A stretch of DNA of 12,727 nt from JBOFFI01 sp051657245 (GCA_051657245.1 JBOFKI010000015.1:1-12727); one strand, 5' to 3'; shown: positions 1-6,885, counted from the stretch's first letter. Program-made: numbers and translations. Notes: generated by a model not told the origin, from the letters alone.

Positions 1-530
1 GCACGGGGCTGCTAGGCCCTCGAGGCTATGGCCTCTCCACCACCCTATCCTTAAGGTCTGTCCCCCATGTGATCATGGGTACCTTCAGCAAAGCCCTGGG
101 AAGCTTTGGGGCTTATATCGCCTGCTCTAACACCGTGAAAGACTATCTGATCAACCTGTGCCCTGGTTTCATCTATACAACAGCCCTCCCTCCAACCGTT
201 ATCGGAGCCACCCTTAAGGCCTGGGAAGCGCTCCCCCAACACCTCCAAACCCGAGATTTGCTTTTCGAGCAAGCAGAAGAGCTTCGCACCTTTTTAAATG
301 CAAGAGGATTTGACACAGGGCGTTCTACCACCCCCCTTATTCCCATCATCCTGGGGGATGAAAGAAAAACATTGCTCGCCCAGCAACGCCTTCTTGAAAA
401 AGGGATTCGGGTTTCGGCCATTCGTCCCCCCACCGTGCCACCTGGAACCTCCAGACTTAGGTTCGCGTTAACGGCGCACCATAGCACAGAAGATATTCAA
501 CGTCTAAAGGAGGCTTTGAAAGCATCATGA
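1..530 (+). CDS. bioF: 8-amino-7-oxononanoate synthase, C-terminal part (5' end outside window)
   Basis: PLP-dependent enzyme of biotin synthesis that condenses pimeloyl-ACP (or -CoA) with L-alanine to give 8-amino-7-oxononanoate in the cytoplasm. The frame is open from base 3, so the gene begins upstream, and about 175 C-terminal residues are visible. The visible part opens with the glycine-rich stretch GLLGPRGYGLS. Next comes IMGTFSKALGSFG, whose lysine is the family's PLP Schiff-base residue. Near the end, IRPPTVPPGTSRLR matches the conserved small-domain signature of the alpha-oxoamine synthase family. The internal ATG at base 69 lies inside the conserved core and is not the start. The stop overlaps the next gene by ATGA, which implies translational coupling. 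KBL, the closest paralogue, is less likely given the hydrolase neighbour and the PPTVP motif. Confidence 0.93.
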   Translation, partial: TGLLGPRGYGLSTTLSLRSVPHVIMGTFSKALGSFGAYIACSNTVKDYLINLCPGFIYTTALPPTVIGATLKAWEALPQHLQTRDLLFEQAEELRTFLNARGFDTGRSTTPLIPIILGDERKTLLAQQRLLEKGIRVSAIRPPTVPPGTSRLRFALTAHHSTEDIQRLKEALKAS

Positions 531-1228
531 TCGGCTTTATTTTTTGCCACGGGTGGAGCTATGCTCCCTCTTACTGGGATTCTCTTAAACTCTTTTTTCA
601 AAACCATCCCACAACCATGTGGAACTTGGGCTATTACCAAGAAAATATCTGCCTTCTCTCCCCTAAGGAAAAGGAAGGTATTTTTTGGGTTGGCGTGGGA
701 CATTCCTTGGGGTTTGCAAAACTCTTAGAAAGCGGTTTTTTTTTCGATGCTTTGGTGGGCCTGCAAGCATTTACATGTTTTTTAGGTCACGACAGCGTGC
801 TCCATCACAGGAGAACCAAAGAATACCTGTTCTTCAAAGAGCAATTTCAAGCTTCACCCCTTTCCCACGTTCAAGATTATCACCATTTTTCGGACGCGGT
901 TTTGCCGGAAAAATATTATCCCTTGTTGAATCAAGATCGCCTCCTTAACGATTTAAAGGCGCTGCAAACGGACTATACGCCTTTCTTCGAAAGATTGCAC
1001 AAGCCAACTCTTATCCTTGGCTCAAAGGGAGACACAGTGGTCCCTCAAGCGCTTTTGGAAGATAATTTTGAGCCACACCCCTGGGTCGAGCTTAAGATCC
1101 ACCCCAGCAAAGGCCACGCACTAGGATACCACCAGACTCTTTGGGTTGCCGAGCAAATTCAAAGATTTTTAGAACCTTTATTTAAGGAAAAAAGCGTCTC
1201 CTCTAGGATAGAGGTGATCCTCCCTTGA
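527..1228 (+). CDS. BioH/BioG-type alpha/beta hydrolase, probable pimeloyl-ACP methyl ester esterase
   Basis: A 233-residue alpha/beta hydrolase. Its context directly after bioF suggests that it removes the methyl group from pimeloyl-ACP methyl ester, releasing the substrate that BioF uses. A CHGW motif at residues 7-10 near the N terminus is typical of BioH/BioG oxyanion-hole regions. The nucleophile elbow is GHSLG with Ser60. The remaining triad candidates are Asp169 in GDTVVP and His197 in GHALG. The start ATG overlaps the bioF stop by 4 bases. The last codons lie inside a terminator hairpin, so the tail SSRIEVILP is probably functionally unconstrained. I cannot decide between BioH, BioG or another esterase type from sequence alone. 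Membership of the biotin pathway is inference from the motif set plus position. Confidence 0.8.
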   Translation: MIGFIFCHGWSYAPSYWDSLKLFFQNHPTTMWNLGYYQENICLLSPKEKEGIFWVGVGHSLGFAKLLESGFFFDALVGLQAFTCFLGHDSVLHHRRTKEYLFFKEQFQASPLSHVQDYHHFSDAVLPEKYYPLLNQDRLLNDLKALQTDYTPFFERLHKPTLILGSKGDTVVPQALLEDNFEPHPWVELKIHPSKGHALGYHQTLWVAEQIQRFLEPLFKEKSVSSRIEVILP

Positions 1229-1242
1229 AATCACCTCTTTTT
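1210..1242 (+). terminator. Rho-independent terminator of the bioF-hydrolase operon
   Basis: A perfect 9-bp stem, AGAGGTGAT (1210-1218) with ATCACCTCT (1230-1238), is followed by a T-run at 1238-1242. The stop codon of the hydrolase gene (1226-1228) sits in the 11-base loop, so the left arm is coding sequence. On the minus strand the hairpin is not followed by T residues, so it probably acts only on plus-strand transcripts and protects the convergent minus-strand gene. Confidence 0.85.
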
Positions 1243-1255
1243 GCCTAAAAGACCT

Positions 1256-2326
1256 CTACAGCTCTGTGACTTCTTTCAAATCCAGCTCTGGCGCTGACGC
1301 ATTTAAATAAGGGTAGATTCTCCCCTGATTGTTTATCTTATTCACGTCATCTGTAAAATCGTCAGAAGCCTTACGAAAAATAGAGCTTCCCATCCGAGAC
1401 AAGTTTTCTTTGTTTTGTTCTTTTTCCAGAAAAGCACTCACAATGGAATTTTTTTTGTTATCTTTTAACACCTCAGCACAACAAGGTGCTTCCCCCGCGA
1501 ATTGTTCAGAAATAAAATTTATGAAATCAGTGTGATAACCTTTAACCTCTTTTATGATTCGCTGAAAAATTTCAGAGGATGTCCCAGGGGCCATAAGCAA
1601 TTGTTTCAAATTTGCAGACGCTTGTTCTTGTGCTGCTGGAAATTGGCTGGCCCACTTGAAATAATAGATCGAAACATCCGCAAACCGAGTATCATTTGGC
1701 TGACTTAGGATAGTTTGCTGAGCCTTGTGCCCTTTTTGCACCAGCCTATCATCTTCCGATCCTAAAAGAAGCTGGATAGCGGCCTGTTGCTTGAGGTGGG
1801 TTGGCTTGCTTGCAATTTTCCATAAAATATTTTTGCCTTTCGCCTGAGCTCTTCGAGAGCCACTCCGAGCAAGATATTCCGCAATGCTTAAACGATAGGG
1901 GTTATCCATGCCTTCAATTTTTTTCAGGTTTGCCATGCGCCCGAGACGTTCTACATGGTTTTTTTTGATTTTATTGCTGCGAAAAGAACCTAACGCTTTT
2001 TCACTTTCCTCACGGGCACTTACGAAGGCTTGAAGCGTGGTCCACGTGGGCTGATTTTTCCCGAAACGTGGTTTCACACGTTTAGACAATGCCCTAACAC
2101 TTACGCCCTTTCTCAAAGCGTTTTTCACCTCTGAAATATTTTCTGAAGAAGGCCAGGCTCGTTTCAACCCAGAAGCAATCATTTCAGAAAAATCTTTGGA
2201 GTGTTCAAAGGCCGATTGCCCATAAGAAGAAAGACTTCTTGAAGAAAGATCTCCTGAAAAACCCCCAAAACTCAAAACGCATACACTCAATTTTAGATAA
2301 GAAGCAACGTTATAAAACCGTTTCAT
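1256..2326 (-). CDS. Unrecognised, probably exported alpha-helical repeat protein
   Basis: A 356-residue protein that I do not recognise. The N terminus MKRFYNVASYLKLSVCVLSF has two positive charges and then a hydrophobic stretch, suggesting a Sec signal peptide ending within about the first 26 residues. Residues 144-250 can be laid out as three helical units of 35-37 residues (144-178, 179-213, 214-250). They share small and leucine-rich first helices (AEYLARSG, AIQLLLGS), a KG in the middle of the first two, and a proline near the end, recalling TPR, Sel1 or HEAT-type solenoids without matching any of them clearly. The flanks are rich in Ser, Lys and Arg. There are only three cysteines, two of them adjacent (CC at 282-283). 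The ATG has a strong ribosome site, GGGAGGA, 8 bases upstream. It stands alone, convergent with the biotin genes and divergent from trkH. Function is unknown; a periplasmic or secreted, possibly host-directed, scaffold is only a guess. Confidence 0.75.
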   Translation of the reverse strand: MKRFYNVASYLKLSVCVLSFGGFSGDLSSRSLSSYGQSAFEHSKDFSEMIASGLKRAWPSSENISEVKNALRKGVSVRALSKRVKPRFGKNQPTWTTLQAFVSAREESEKALGSFRSNKIKKNHVERLGRMANLKKIEGMDNPYRLSIAEYLARSGSRRAQAKGKNILWKIASKPTHLKQQAAIQLLLGSEDDRLVQKGHKAQQTILSQPNDTRFADVSIYYFKWASQFPAAQEQASANLKQLLMAPGTSSEIFQRIIKEVKGYHTDFINFISEQFAGEAPCCAEVLKDNKKNSIVSAFLEKEQNKENLSRMGSSIFRKASDDFTDDVNKINNQGRIYPYLNASAPELDLKEVTEL

Positions 2327-2333
2327 CTATTAT

Positions 2334-2341
2334 TTCCTCCC
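2334..2341 (-). promoter_or_regulatory. Strong ribosome binding site of the repeat-protein gene
   Basis: On the minus strand GGGAGGA lies 8 bases before the ATG at 2326. It fixes that start and argues that the unrecognised frame is a real gene. Confidence 0.7.
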
Positions 2342-2462
2342 AATCATCATTTATTTTAGGTGGGTTCCTTTTTCAACCGACGTACCAACCTATCTCAGCG
2401 TCTTACCTAACGCCTTAAGAGACATTTAAAAAGAAACCCTATGAAAATAGTATCTAAATAAA

Positions 2463-2481
2463 AATGTCAAAGATAGACATT
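2463..2481. repeat. Inverted repeat, operator-like
   Basis: Arms AATGTC (2463-2468) and GACATT (2476-2481) are perfect complements separated by 7 bases. The element lies in the AT-rich region between the divergent repeat-protein gene and trkH, over the predicted start of the minus-strand promoter. The half-site-like string ATAGAC occurs within it and again exactly 30 bases later (2473 and 2503), close to three helical turns. A role as a repressor site is inferred only from geometry. Confidence 0.35.
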
Positions 2482-2482
2482 A

Positions 2483-2510
2483 TTTATAATATATTAAAAT
2501 ATATAGACAA
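2483..2510 (-). promoter_or_regulatory. Candidate promoter for the repeat-protein gene
   Basis: On the minus strand TTGTCT (2510-2505) and TATAAA (2488-2483) are separated by 16 bases. The predicted start near 2476 falls inside the inverted repeat at 2463-2481 and would give a leader of about 150 bases. A perfect TTGACA lies further downstream on the same strand (2470-2465) with only a weak partner box. The stretch is very AT-rich, so chance matches are likely. Confidence 0.35.
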
Positions 2511-2634
2511 ATAAAACATAAAATTGTCAGAACTTTTTATTTAAAAATATTTGCGATTTCTTCGTCGCATAATCCCTTTCCCAACAGCCTGAAATGTGGT
2601 GTAGTATCCTTCAAAAATAGAAATCTGAGATTTT

Positions 2635-4101
2635 TTGTCCTGCGGGGGAGCTGTGCATTTTTTAGGAATCAATATTCGCCCCATTCTTTTTATCGTAGGG
2701 CTTTTGTTGCTGATTCTTTCTGTTGCCCTGGTTATTCCAGCTGCTGTTGATTTTTGGGAAGGAGATCCTAACGGGCAAAATTTTGTGGGGGCTTGCTTTG
2801 TCTCATCCTTTATGGGCGGAATCTTCACCCTCGCTTACCATTATGACACGCCTATTACCTTGAAAGTACGCGAAGCATTTTTGTTGACGAGCCTCTCTTG
2901 GGTCATGATTGCGTGTTTTTCTGCATTTCCTTTTTTACTGTCCCAAACCACAGATTCTATTACAGATGCTTTGTTTGAAGCTGTTTCTGCTCTAACCACC
3001 ACGGGTATCACCATTGTTAAAGGGTTAGATTATGCTCCCAAAGGCCTGTTGCTTTGGAGAAGTTTGCTACAGTGGCTAGGAGGTTTAGGGATCATTTTAA
3101 TGGCCCTCACCCTGCTTCCTAAATTAAAAATTGGGGGTATGCAGCTTTTTTATTCTGATTTTTCCGACAGGTCTGAGAAGATCATGCCTAAAATTTCTCA
3201 AATTGCCGCCTCGCTTTTATTGGTTTACAGTTTTTTGACAGCCCTTTGCGCCTTGCTTTTATGGTTTGGCGGAATGACGTTTTTTGAAGCTTTTTGCCAT
3301 GCGATGACAACCCTTGCGACCGGGGGCATGTCCACCTCTGACAATAACATTGAAACCTTCATTACCCCTTTTATCGAAAGCGTTTTAGTTGTTTTTATGG
3401 TTTTAGGAGGGTCGACCTTGCTCCTTTTTGTTCGGGTTTTAACGGTTGATTGGAAAGCCTATTTTCGCGACAGTCAAACCCGCGCTTATCTTTTTTTGCT
3501 AGCTTTTTTCTCAGCTTTTGCAATCTTCTGGCTTTGGAGAATTCAAGGAGATCACTTTTCCGACGCGTTTGGCAGAGGACTTTTTTTCGTAGTCTCTACT
3601 ATGACAACAACAGGCTTTGAAATACACCATAAAAATCCAGGTTTTTTATCCGTGCTCTCTGTGCTTTTGATCTTTATTGGAGGCTGCACAGGCTCAACCT
3701 CTGGCGGAATCAAAGTTTTCAGATTTCAGGTACTCTACCGCGTTATGCGTTCTCAGATTTATCAATTGCTCCACCCTCACGGTGTTTTTATTCCTATTTA
3801 CAATAAACGTCGCGTAGAAGATCAAGTTGTTCTTGCTATCCTTGCTTTTCTTGTCTTATACTCGTTGTCCTACGCATTCATCGCCCTAGGGCTTGCTTTT
3901 GTCGGCCTTGATCCACAGACTAGTTTTTTGACCACGGCCAGTGTCATCACAAATACGGGCATAGGGTTTGGCCCTGGAAACCTTGAAGCCATCGCCTTTC
4001 CAACTGCGGCAAAATGGCTGATGATTTTGGGAATGTTGTTAGGACGTCTAGAGTTTATCGCGCTGATCGTGGTGGTAACCCTTCCATTCTGGCGCCATTA
4101 A
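2635..4101 (+). CDS. trkH: TrkH-family potassium uptake protein
   Basis: The pore subunit of a Trk-type K+ uptake system in the cytoplasmic membrane, normally gated by the NAD/ATP-binding protein TrkA. At 488 residues it has the usual family length and many hydrophobic segments. The four selectivity-filter loops are visible in order: TTTGIT (121-126), ATGGMST (228-234), TTTGFE (324-329) and TNTGIGFGP (439-447). Also present are the conserved WLGGLGI (147-153) and GGCTGSTSGGIK (349-360). The start is uncertain. The frame opens only at 2629, TTG at 2635 has no clear ribosome site, and GTG at 2653 has GGGGGAG only 2 bases upstream. Either start leaves the first membrane helix intact. No trkA gene is in the window, so its partner must be elsewhere. 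No terminator is seen after it. Confidence 0.95.
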   Translation: MSCGGAVHFLGINIRPILFIVGLLLLILSVALVIPAAVDFWEGDPNGQNFVGACFVSSFMGGIFTLAYHYDTPITLKVREAFLLTSLSWVMIACFSAFPFLLSQTTDSITDALFEAVSALTTTGITIVKGLDYAPKGLLLWRSLLQWLGGLGIILMALTLLPKLKIGGMQLFYSDFSDRSEKIMPKISQIAASLLLVYSFLTALCALLLWFGGMTFFEAFCHAMTTLATGGMSTSDNNIETFITPFIESVLVVFMVLGGSTLLLFVRVLTVDWKAYFRDSQTRAYLFLLAFFSAFAIFWLWRIQGDHFSDAFGRGLFFVVSTMTTTGFEIHHKNPGFLSVLSVLLIFIGGCTGSTSGGIKVFRFQVLYRVMRSQIYQLLHPHGVFIPIYNKRRVEDQVVLAILAFLVLYSLSYAFIALGLAFVGLDPQTSFLTTASVITNTGIGFGPGNLEAIAFPTAAKWLMILGMLLGRLEFIALIVVVTLPFWRH

Positions 4102-4106
4102 AAACC

Positions 4107-4135
4107 TTGAATTTGGGGCTACCTTCACTTATAAT
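4107..4135 (+). promoter_or_regulatory. Near-consensus sigma70-type promoter for rsfS
   Basis: TTGAAT (4107-4112) and a perfect TATAAT (4130-4135) are separated by exactly 17 bases. The -35 box matches the consensus at four of six positions. It begins 6 bases after the trkH stop, with a predicted transcription start near 4142. This gives rsfS its own promoter and a leader of about 105-120 bases. It is the best-looking promoter in the window. Confidence 0.7.
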
Positions 4136-4262
4136 GACCCAAGAGGTTTAGGTATTAACGCTAACTTTGCTGTCTCTTGCGAGGAAGTTGGCGAATTGCT
4201 CCTCAAGAAACGGCTTGGACAGCAGCTTCTAAAACGAGGAATTCGTTATTTCTAGTCTCTCT
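4136..4262 (+). other. Untranslated leader of rsfS with a probable ribosome site
   Basis: This leader holds GAGGA at 4236-4240, which is 7 bases upstream of an in-frame ATT at 4248 but 22 bases before the TTG at 4263. A weak hairpin, GAGGA (4181-4185) with TCCTC (4200-4204), lies mid-leader. One frame stays open from about 4078 to a TAG at 4253 but has no ATG or GTG start, and I do not call it a gene. Confidence 0.4.
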
Positions 4263-4619
4263 TTGCCACATGATTTGTGCGCATTCGTCACGGGTTTTCT
4301 CCAGGATAAAAAAGCCCACGATATTATCACTATTGATCTTAGGGGAAAGTCTCTTTTAGCAGATTATCTTGTGATTGCCACCGGGACCTCAAGCCGTCAG
4401 TTGGTTTCTTCTGCCCAGATGCTCCATGAAGAACTTAAAAAAAAGGGGCTTCCCACTCGCCTGGAAGGTTTGCAGCAAGCGGATTGGATTTTGCTTGATG
4501 CCAGCAGCGTGATTGTCCACCTGTTCAAACCAGAGATGCGTCTCTTCTATAACCTGGAAGCGATGTGGAGCCTTACGGTTCCTGAATCGGAAGAAAAGTA
4601 TGCTTCCTCGGCTGGCTAG
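4263..4619 (+). CDS. rsfS: Ribosomal silencing factor RsfS (RsfA/Iojap family)
   Basis: A small cytoplasmic protein that binds ribosomal protein uL14 of the 50S subunit and blocks joining of the 30S subunit, reducing translation when nutrients are scarce. At 118 residues it has the usual size. Family signatures are DKKAHDIITIDLRGKS (residues 15-30), ADYLVIATGTSSRQ (33-46), and the C-terminal WILLDASSVIVHLF followed by FYNLEAMW. The start is not settled. The frame opens at 4233 with no ATG or GTG before the core. TTG at 4263 lacks a ribosome site, while an ATT at 4248 sits 7 bases after GAGGA and would add five residues. In many alphaproteobacteria rsfS follows nadD and precedes rlmH; here it is alone behind its own promoter. 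It ends 15 bases from the convergent xseA, with no clear terminator between them. Confidence 0.92.
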   Translation: MPHDLCAFVTGFLQDKKAHDIITIDLRGKSLLADYLVIATGTSSRQLVSSAQMLHEELKKKGLPTRLEGLQQADWILLDASSVIVHLFKPEMRLFYNLEAMWSLTVPESEEKYASSAG

Positions 4620-4634
4620 CTAGGGTTGGCTTTC

Positions 4635-6122
4635 TCAGCGTTGGTCACCCGAGTTTGTTTTGTCGAGGGCTTGGGCTTCCAGCTGGCCGTCTGCGAAATG
4701 GATGCGGAACTGACTTCCTGGCTCGATAGTTTGGGCTCTAGATTTTAACTCCCCTTCTTGGGCAGTGATGAAGCAAAAGCCTCGCTCCAGGGTCTTCGTA
4801 TAGGAAACGCTTTCTAAAATTTTGGTTGCTGTGTAAAAGCGCTGAATTTTTTGCTGAAGACAGAAACGGATGCTTTGCTGGAGCTTCTGTATTTTTTGCT
4901 CAAGTTGAACCCGGGCAAGCTCTAAACGACCATCTGGCTGACGCAGCGCCTCCTTCAAGCGCTCCCACGTTTGCTGGAATAAATCTAGACGTTTCCACAG
5001 AGCAGAAGAAAGCTTCTCGTGAGCGTCATCCAAGCGTTGTTGATAGGGCCCTAAAAGCGCCTCTGGTTTTGGAAATTGTTTTTGAGAAAAAGAAAATTTC
5101 AGGAAGACAGTTTCCAGGTGCCGCCTTGCAATAGCCTGGAGACGCCCTTCCAATCCTTGAAGCCGTTGCAGCACCAGCTTACGCTCAGGCACAGCGATCT
5201 CAGCTGCAGCCGTTGGCGTAGGGGCCCGTTGATCGGCCACATGATCTATCAGGGTGGTATCCGTTTCGTGCCCAATGGCCGAGATCAGAGGGATGGGAGA
5301 GGCAACTGCCGCTCGCACCACAGCCTCTTCATTAAAAGCCCAGAGGTCTTCGAGGCTTCCGCCTCCTCTGGCAACAATCAAGAGATCTGGGCAAAGCTTC
5401 CCTGTCTCAAACAATCTCCTAAATCCTTCCAATGCTTCGCAGATTTGAGGGACCGCCTGTTCCCCTTGAACAGCAACCGGCCACAGATAAACCTGTAAAG
5501 GGAAACGGTCTTGGAGTCGGTGCAAAATATCCTGAATCACAGCCCCGGTTGGAGAGGTGATCAGCCCTATCGTTTTAGGAAATGTGGGCAGCTTTTTTTT
5601 ACGAGCAGGATCAAAAAGTCCCTCTGCTAAAAGTTTGCGTTTGCGCTCCTCCAACAGCTTTAAAAGACTCCCTTCACCAGTCAATTGAAGGTCTTCAACA
5701 ACGATTTGATATTTGGAACGACCTGGGTAAGAGGTGATTTTTCCTAAGGCGATCACCTCAAGCCCGTCTACCGGCTTACAAGAAAGACGACTCCCCGTCC
5801 CACGCCAACAAACCGCATCCAACACAGCCTGATCATCTTTAAGAGAAAAATAGAGGTGACCTGAGCCATGGGCCTTAAGGCCGGAAATTTCTCCTTTGAC
5901 ACGCACCTGCCCATAAACGGATTCAAGGGTTTTTTTCAAGGCAAAGGACAAGCTCGAAACCGAGAAAGGGGGTGGCTCAACCTGGGGAAGTTGGGTGAGT
6001 TCTTGCACCACGACAGGATCCGGGCTCGGCTCTAAAACAGGCAACGTAAGGGGAGTGGGAGAAGGTTCCTGAAAAAATGGTAAAACAGGATGCGGAGATA
6101 TTGGACCACGTTCTTTACCCAT
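4635..6122 (-). CDS. xseA: Exodeoxyribonuclease VII large subunit
   Basis: The catalytic large subunit of exonuclease VII, which works with XseB to degrade single-stranded DNA from both ends into oligonucleotides during repair and recombination. At 495 residues it is somewhat long. Residues 1-52 form a proline-rich extension of low complexity. An OB-fold DNA-binding domain follows (about 53-150, with VRVKGEISGLKAHGSGHLYF). The catalytic domain carries ITSPTGAVIQD (188-198), ARGGGSLEDLWAFNEE (251-266) and IGHETDTTLIDHVADQRAPTPTAAAE (283-308). A coiled-coil-like region occupies about 310-435, and the terminal ERGF motif starts at 446. The ATG overlaps the dnaQ stop by 8 bases and is preceded by GGAGG, which supports this start and explains the extension. 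It is the last gene of the rapZ operon. No xseB is in the window. Confidence 0.96.
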   Translation of the reverse strand: MGKERGPISPHPVLPFFQEPSPTPLTLPVLEPSPDPVVVQELTQLPQVEPPPFSVSSLSFALKKTLESVYGQVRVKGEISGLKAHGSGHLYFSLKDDQAVLDAVCWRGTGSRLSCKPVDGLEVIALGKITSYPGRSKYQIVVEDLQLTGEGSLLKLLEERKRKLLAEGLFDPARKKKLPTFPKTIGLITSPTGAVIQDILHRLQDRFPLQVYLWPVAVQGEQAVPQICEALEGFRRLFETGKLCPDLLIVARGGGSLEDLWAFNEEAVVRAAVASPIPLISAIGHETDTTLIDHVADQRAPTPTAAAEIAVPERKLVLQRLQGLEGRLQAIARRHLETVFLKFSFSQKQFPKPEALLGPYQQRLDDAHEKLSSALWKRLDLFQQTWERLKEALRQPDGRLELARVQLEQKIQKLQQSIRFCLQQKIQRFYTATKILESVSYTKTLERGFCFITAQEGELKSRAQTIEPGSQFRIHFADGQLEAQALDKTNSGDQR

Positions 6123-6882
6123 TTAAGACTTGCCTCCGGACGTTCTGCTCAGGTGGAACAAGATCAATAGCCCCCAAAGGCAACTCCCAAGATGGCGCCC
6201 CCAAAGCTTGCAATAAACTATGGTGAAGCGCCAGCACGTCTGGGGAAACTGGGAAAAAACGGATAGGGCGAACGGGCCTAGCAACAGCTTGAAGACCAGC
6301 TTCACCCATGCCAGATCTATCCCCTTCCACAGCCCCCCCTTGGTAGGCATCTTCAAACCCAAGGGTAGGCTGCCTTCCACCTTGAAGCTCTAAATAAACT
6401 TGGGCCAAAAGCTGAGCATCCAGCAAAGCACCGTGTTTATCCCGAGATTTATGATCCACCCCAAAGCGTCGACACAGGGCATCCAAATTTGCGGGGGAGC
6501 CAGGAAATTTTTTCCGCGCCACTAAAAGGGTGTCCACAACCGGGTTGGTAAGACTTTCTAGCCCAAGCCAAGAAAGCTCTGCATTGAGAAATTTTAAATC
6601 GAAGGACGCATTGTGAATAACCAGACGTCCCCCTTTGATAAAATCTAAAAACTCATGGACCCGCTGGGAAAATGTCTGAAACTGGGCCAAAAATTCAGTG
6701 CTCAAACCATGAACCGCAAACGCCTCAGGCGCCATAGCACGTTCAGGATTCAGGTAACAATGAAACTCTCTGCCTGTGGGAAGGCAATTCACAAGCTCAA
6801 CGCACCCAATTTCAACCACGCGATGCCCCTTAAAAGGGTCAAGGCCCGTTGTTTCTGTATCTAAAACAATCTCACGTTCCAT
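6115..6882 (-). CDS. dnaQ: DNA polymerase III epsilon subunit, 3'-5' proofreading exonuclease
   Basis: The proofreading subunit of the replicative polymerase, removing misincorporated nucleotides with two metal ions. It is a DEDDh exonuclease. Exo I is VLDTETTG (Asp8, Glu10), Exo II is NASFDLKFL (Asp95), and Exo III is HGALLDAQLLAQVY (His150, Asp155). After the domain, QPTLGF (171-176) fits the sliding-clamp binding pattern seen as QTSMAF in E. coli epsilon. The remaining tail of about 80 residues, with a proline and arginine-rich stretch ending in SWELP, resembles alphaproteobacterial DnaQ tails that contact the alpha subunit. At 255 residues it has a normal length. It starts 3 bases after coaE and overlaps xseA by 8 bases, so it relies on translational coupling; its own ribosome site is weak. 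A dnaQ next to coaE is a common alphaproteobacterial arrangement. Confidence 0.95.
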   Translation of the reverse strand: MEREIVLDTETTGLDPFKGHRVVEIGCVELVNCLPTGREFHCYLNPERAMAPEAFAVHGLSTEFLAQFQTFSQRVHEFLDFIKGGRLVIHNASFDLKFLNAELSWLGLESLTNPVVDTLLVARKKFPGSPANLDALCRRFGVDHKSRDKHGALLDAQLLAQVYLELQGGRQPTLGFEDAYQGGAVEGDRSGMGEAGLQAVARPVRPIRFFPVSPDVLALHHSLLQALGAPSWELPLGAIDLVPPEQNVRRQVLNG

Positions 6883-6885
6883 CGG

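Noticed and set aside
1210..1242. The same hairpin as a bidirectional terminator for the minus-strand repeat-protein gene
   Set aside because: On the minus strand the stem is followed by TATCC rather than a T-run, so it should not terminate that transcript.
2550..2570. Hairpin TGCGA/TCGCA upstream of trkH
   Set aside because: Only a 5-bp stem with an 8-base loop and no T-run. It is too weak to call a terminator or riboswitch.
4078..4253. Open frame of nearly 60 codons between trkH and rsfS with a protein-like sequence
   Set aside because: No ATG or GTG start, no ribosome site, and it contains the rsfS promoter. An open run of this length is not rare by chance. It could be a gene remnant, but nothing identifies it.
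4177..4359. 60-residue plus-strand frame before and into rsfS
   Set aside because: It starts at a TTG in the rsfS leader and overlaps the conserved rsfS core in another frame. The product has no family features.
4616..4623. CTAGCTAG palindrome between rsfS and xseA
   Set aside because: A short self-complementary 8-mer overlapping a TAG stop. No T-run follows and there is no sign of an attachment site or terminator.
4826..5498. Plus-strand frames inside xseA
   Set aside because: They lie entirely opposite the conserved exonuclease VII domains and look like shadows of its codon usage.
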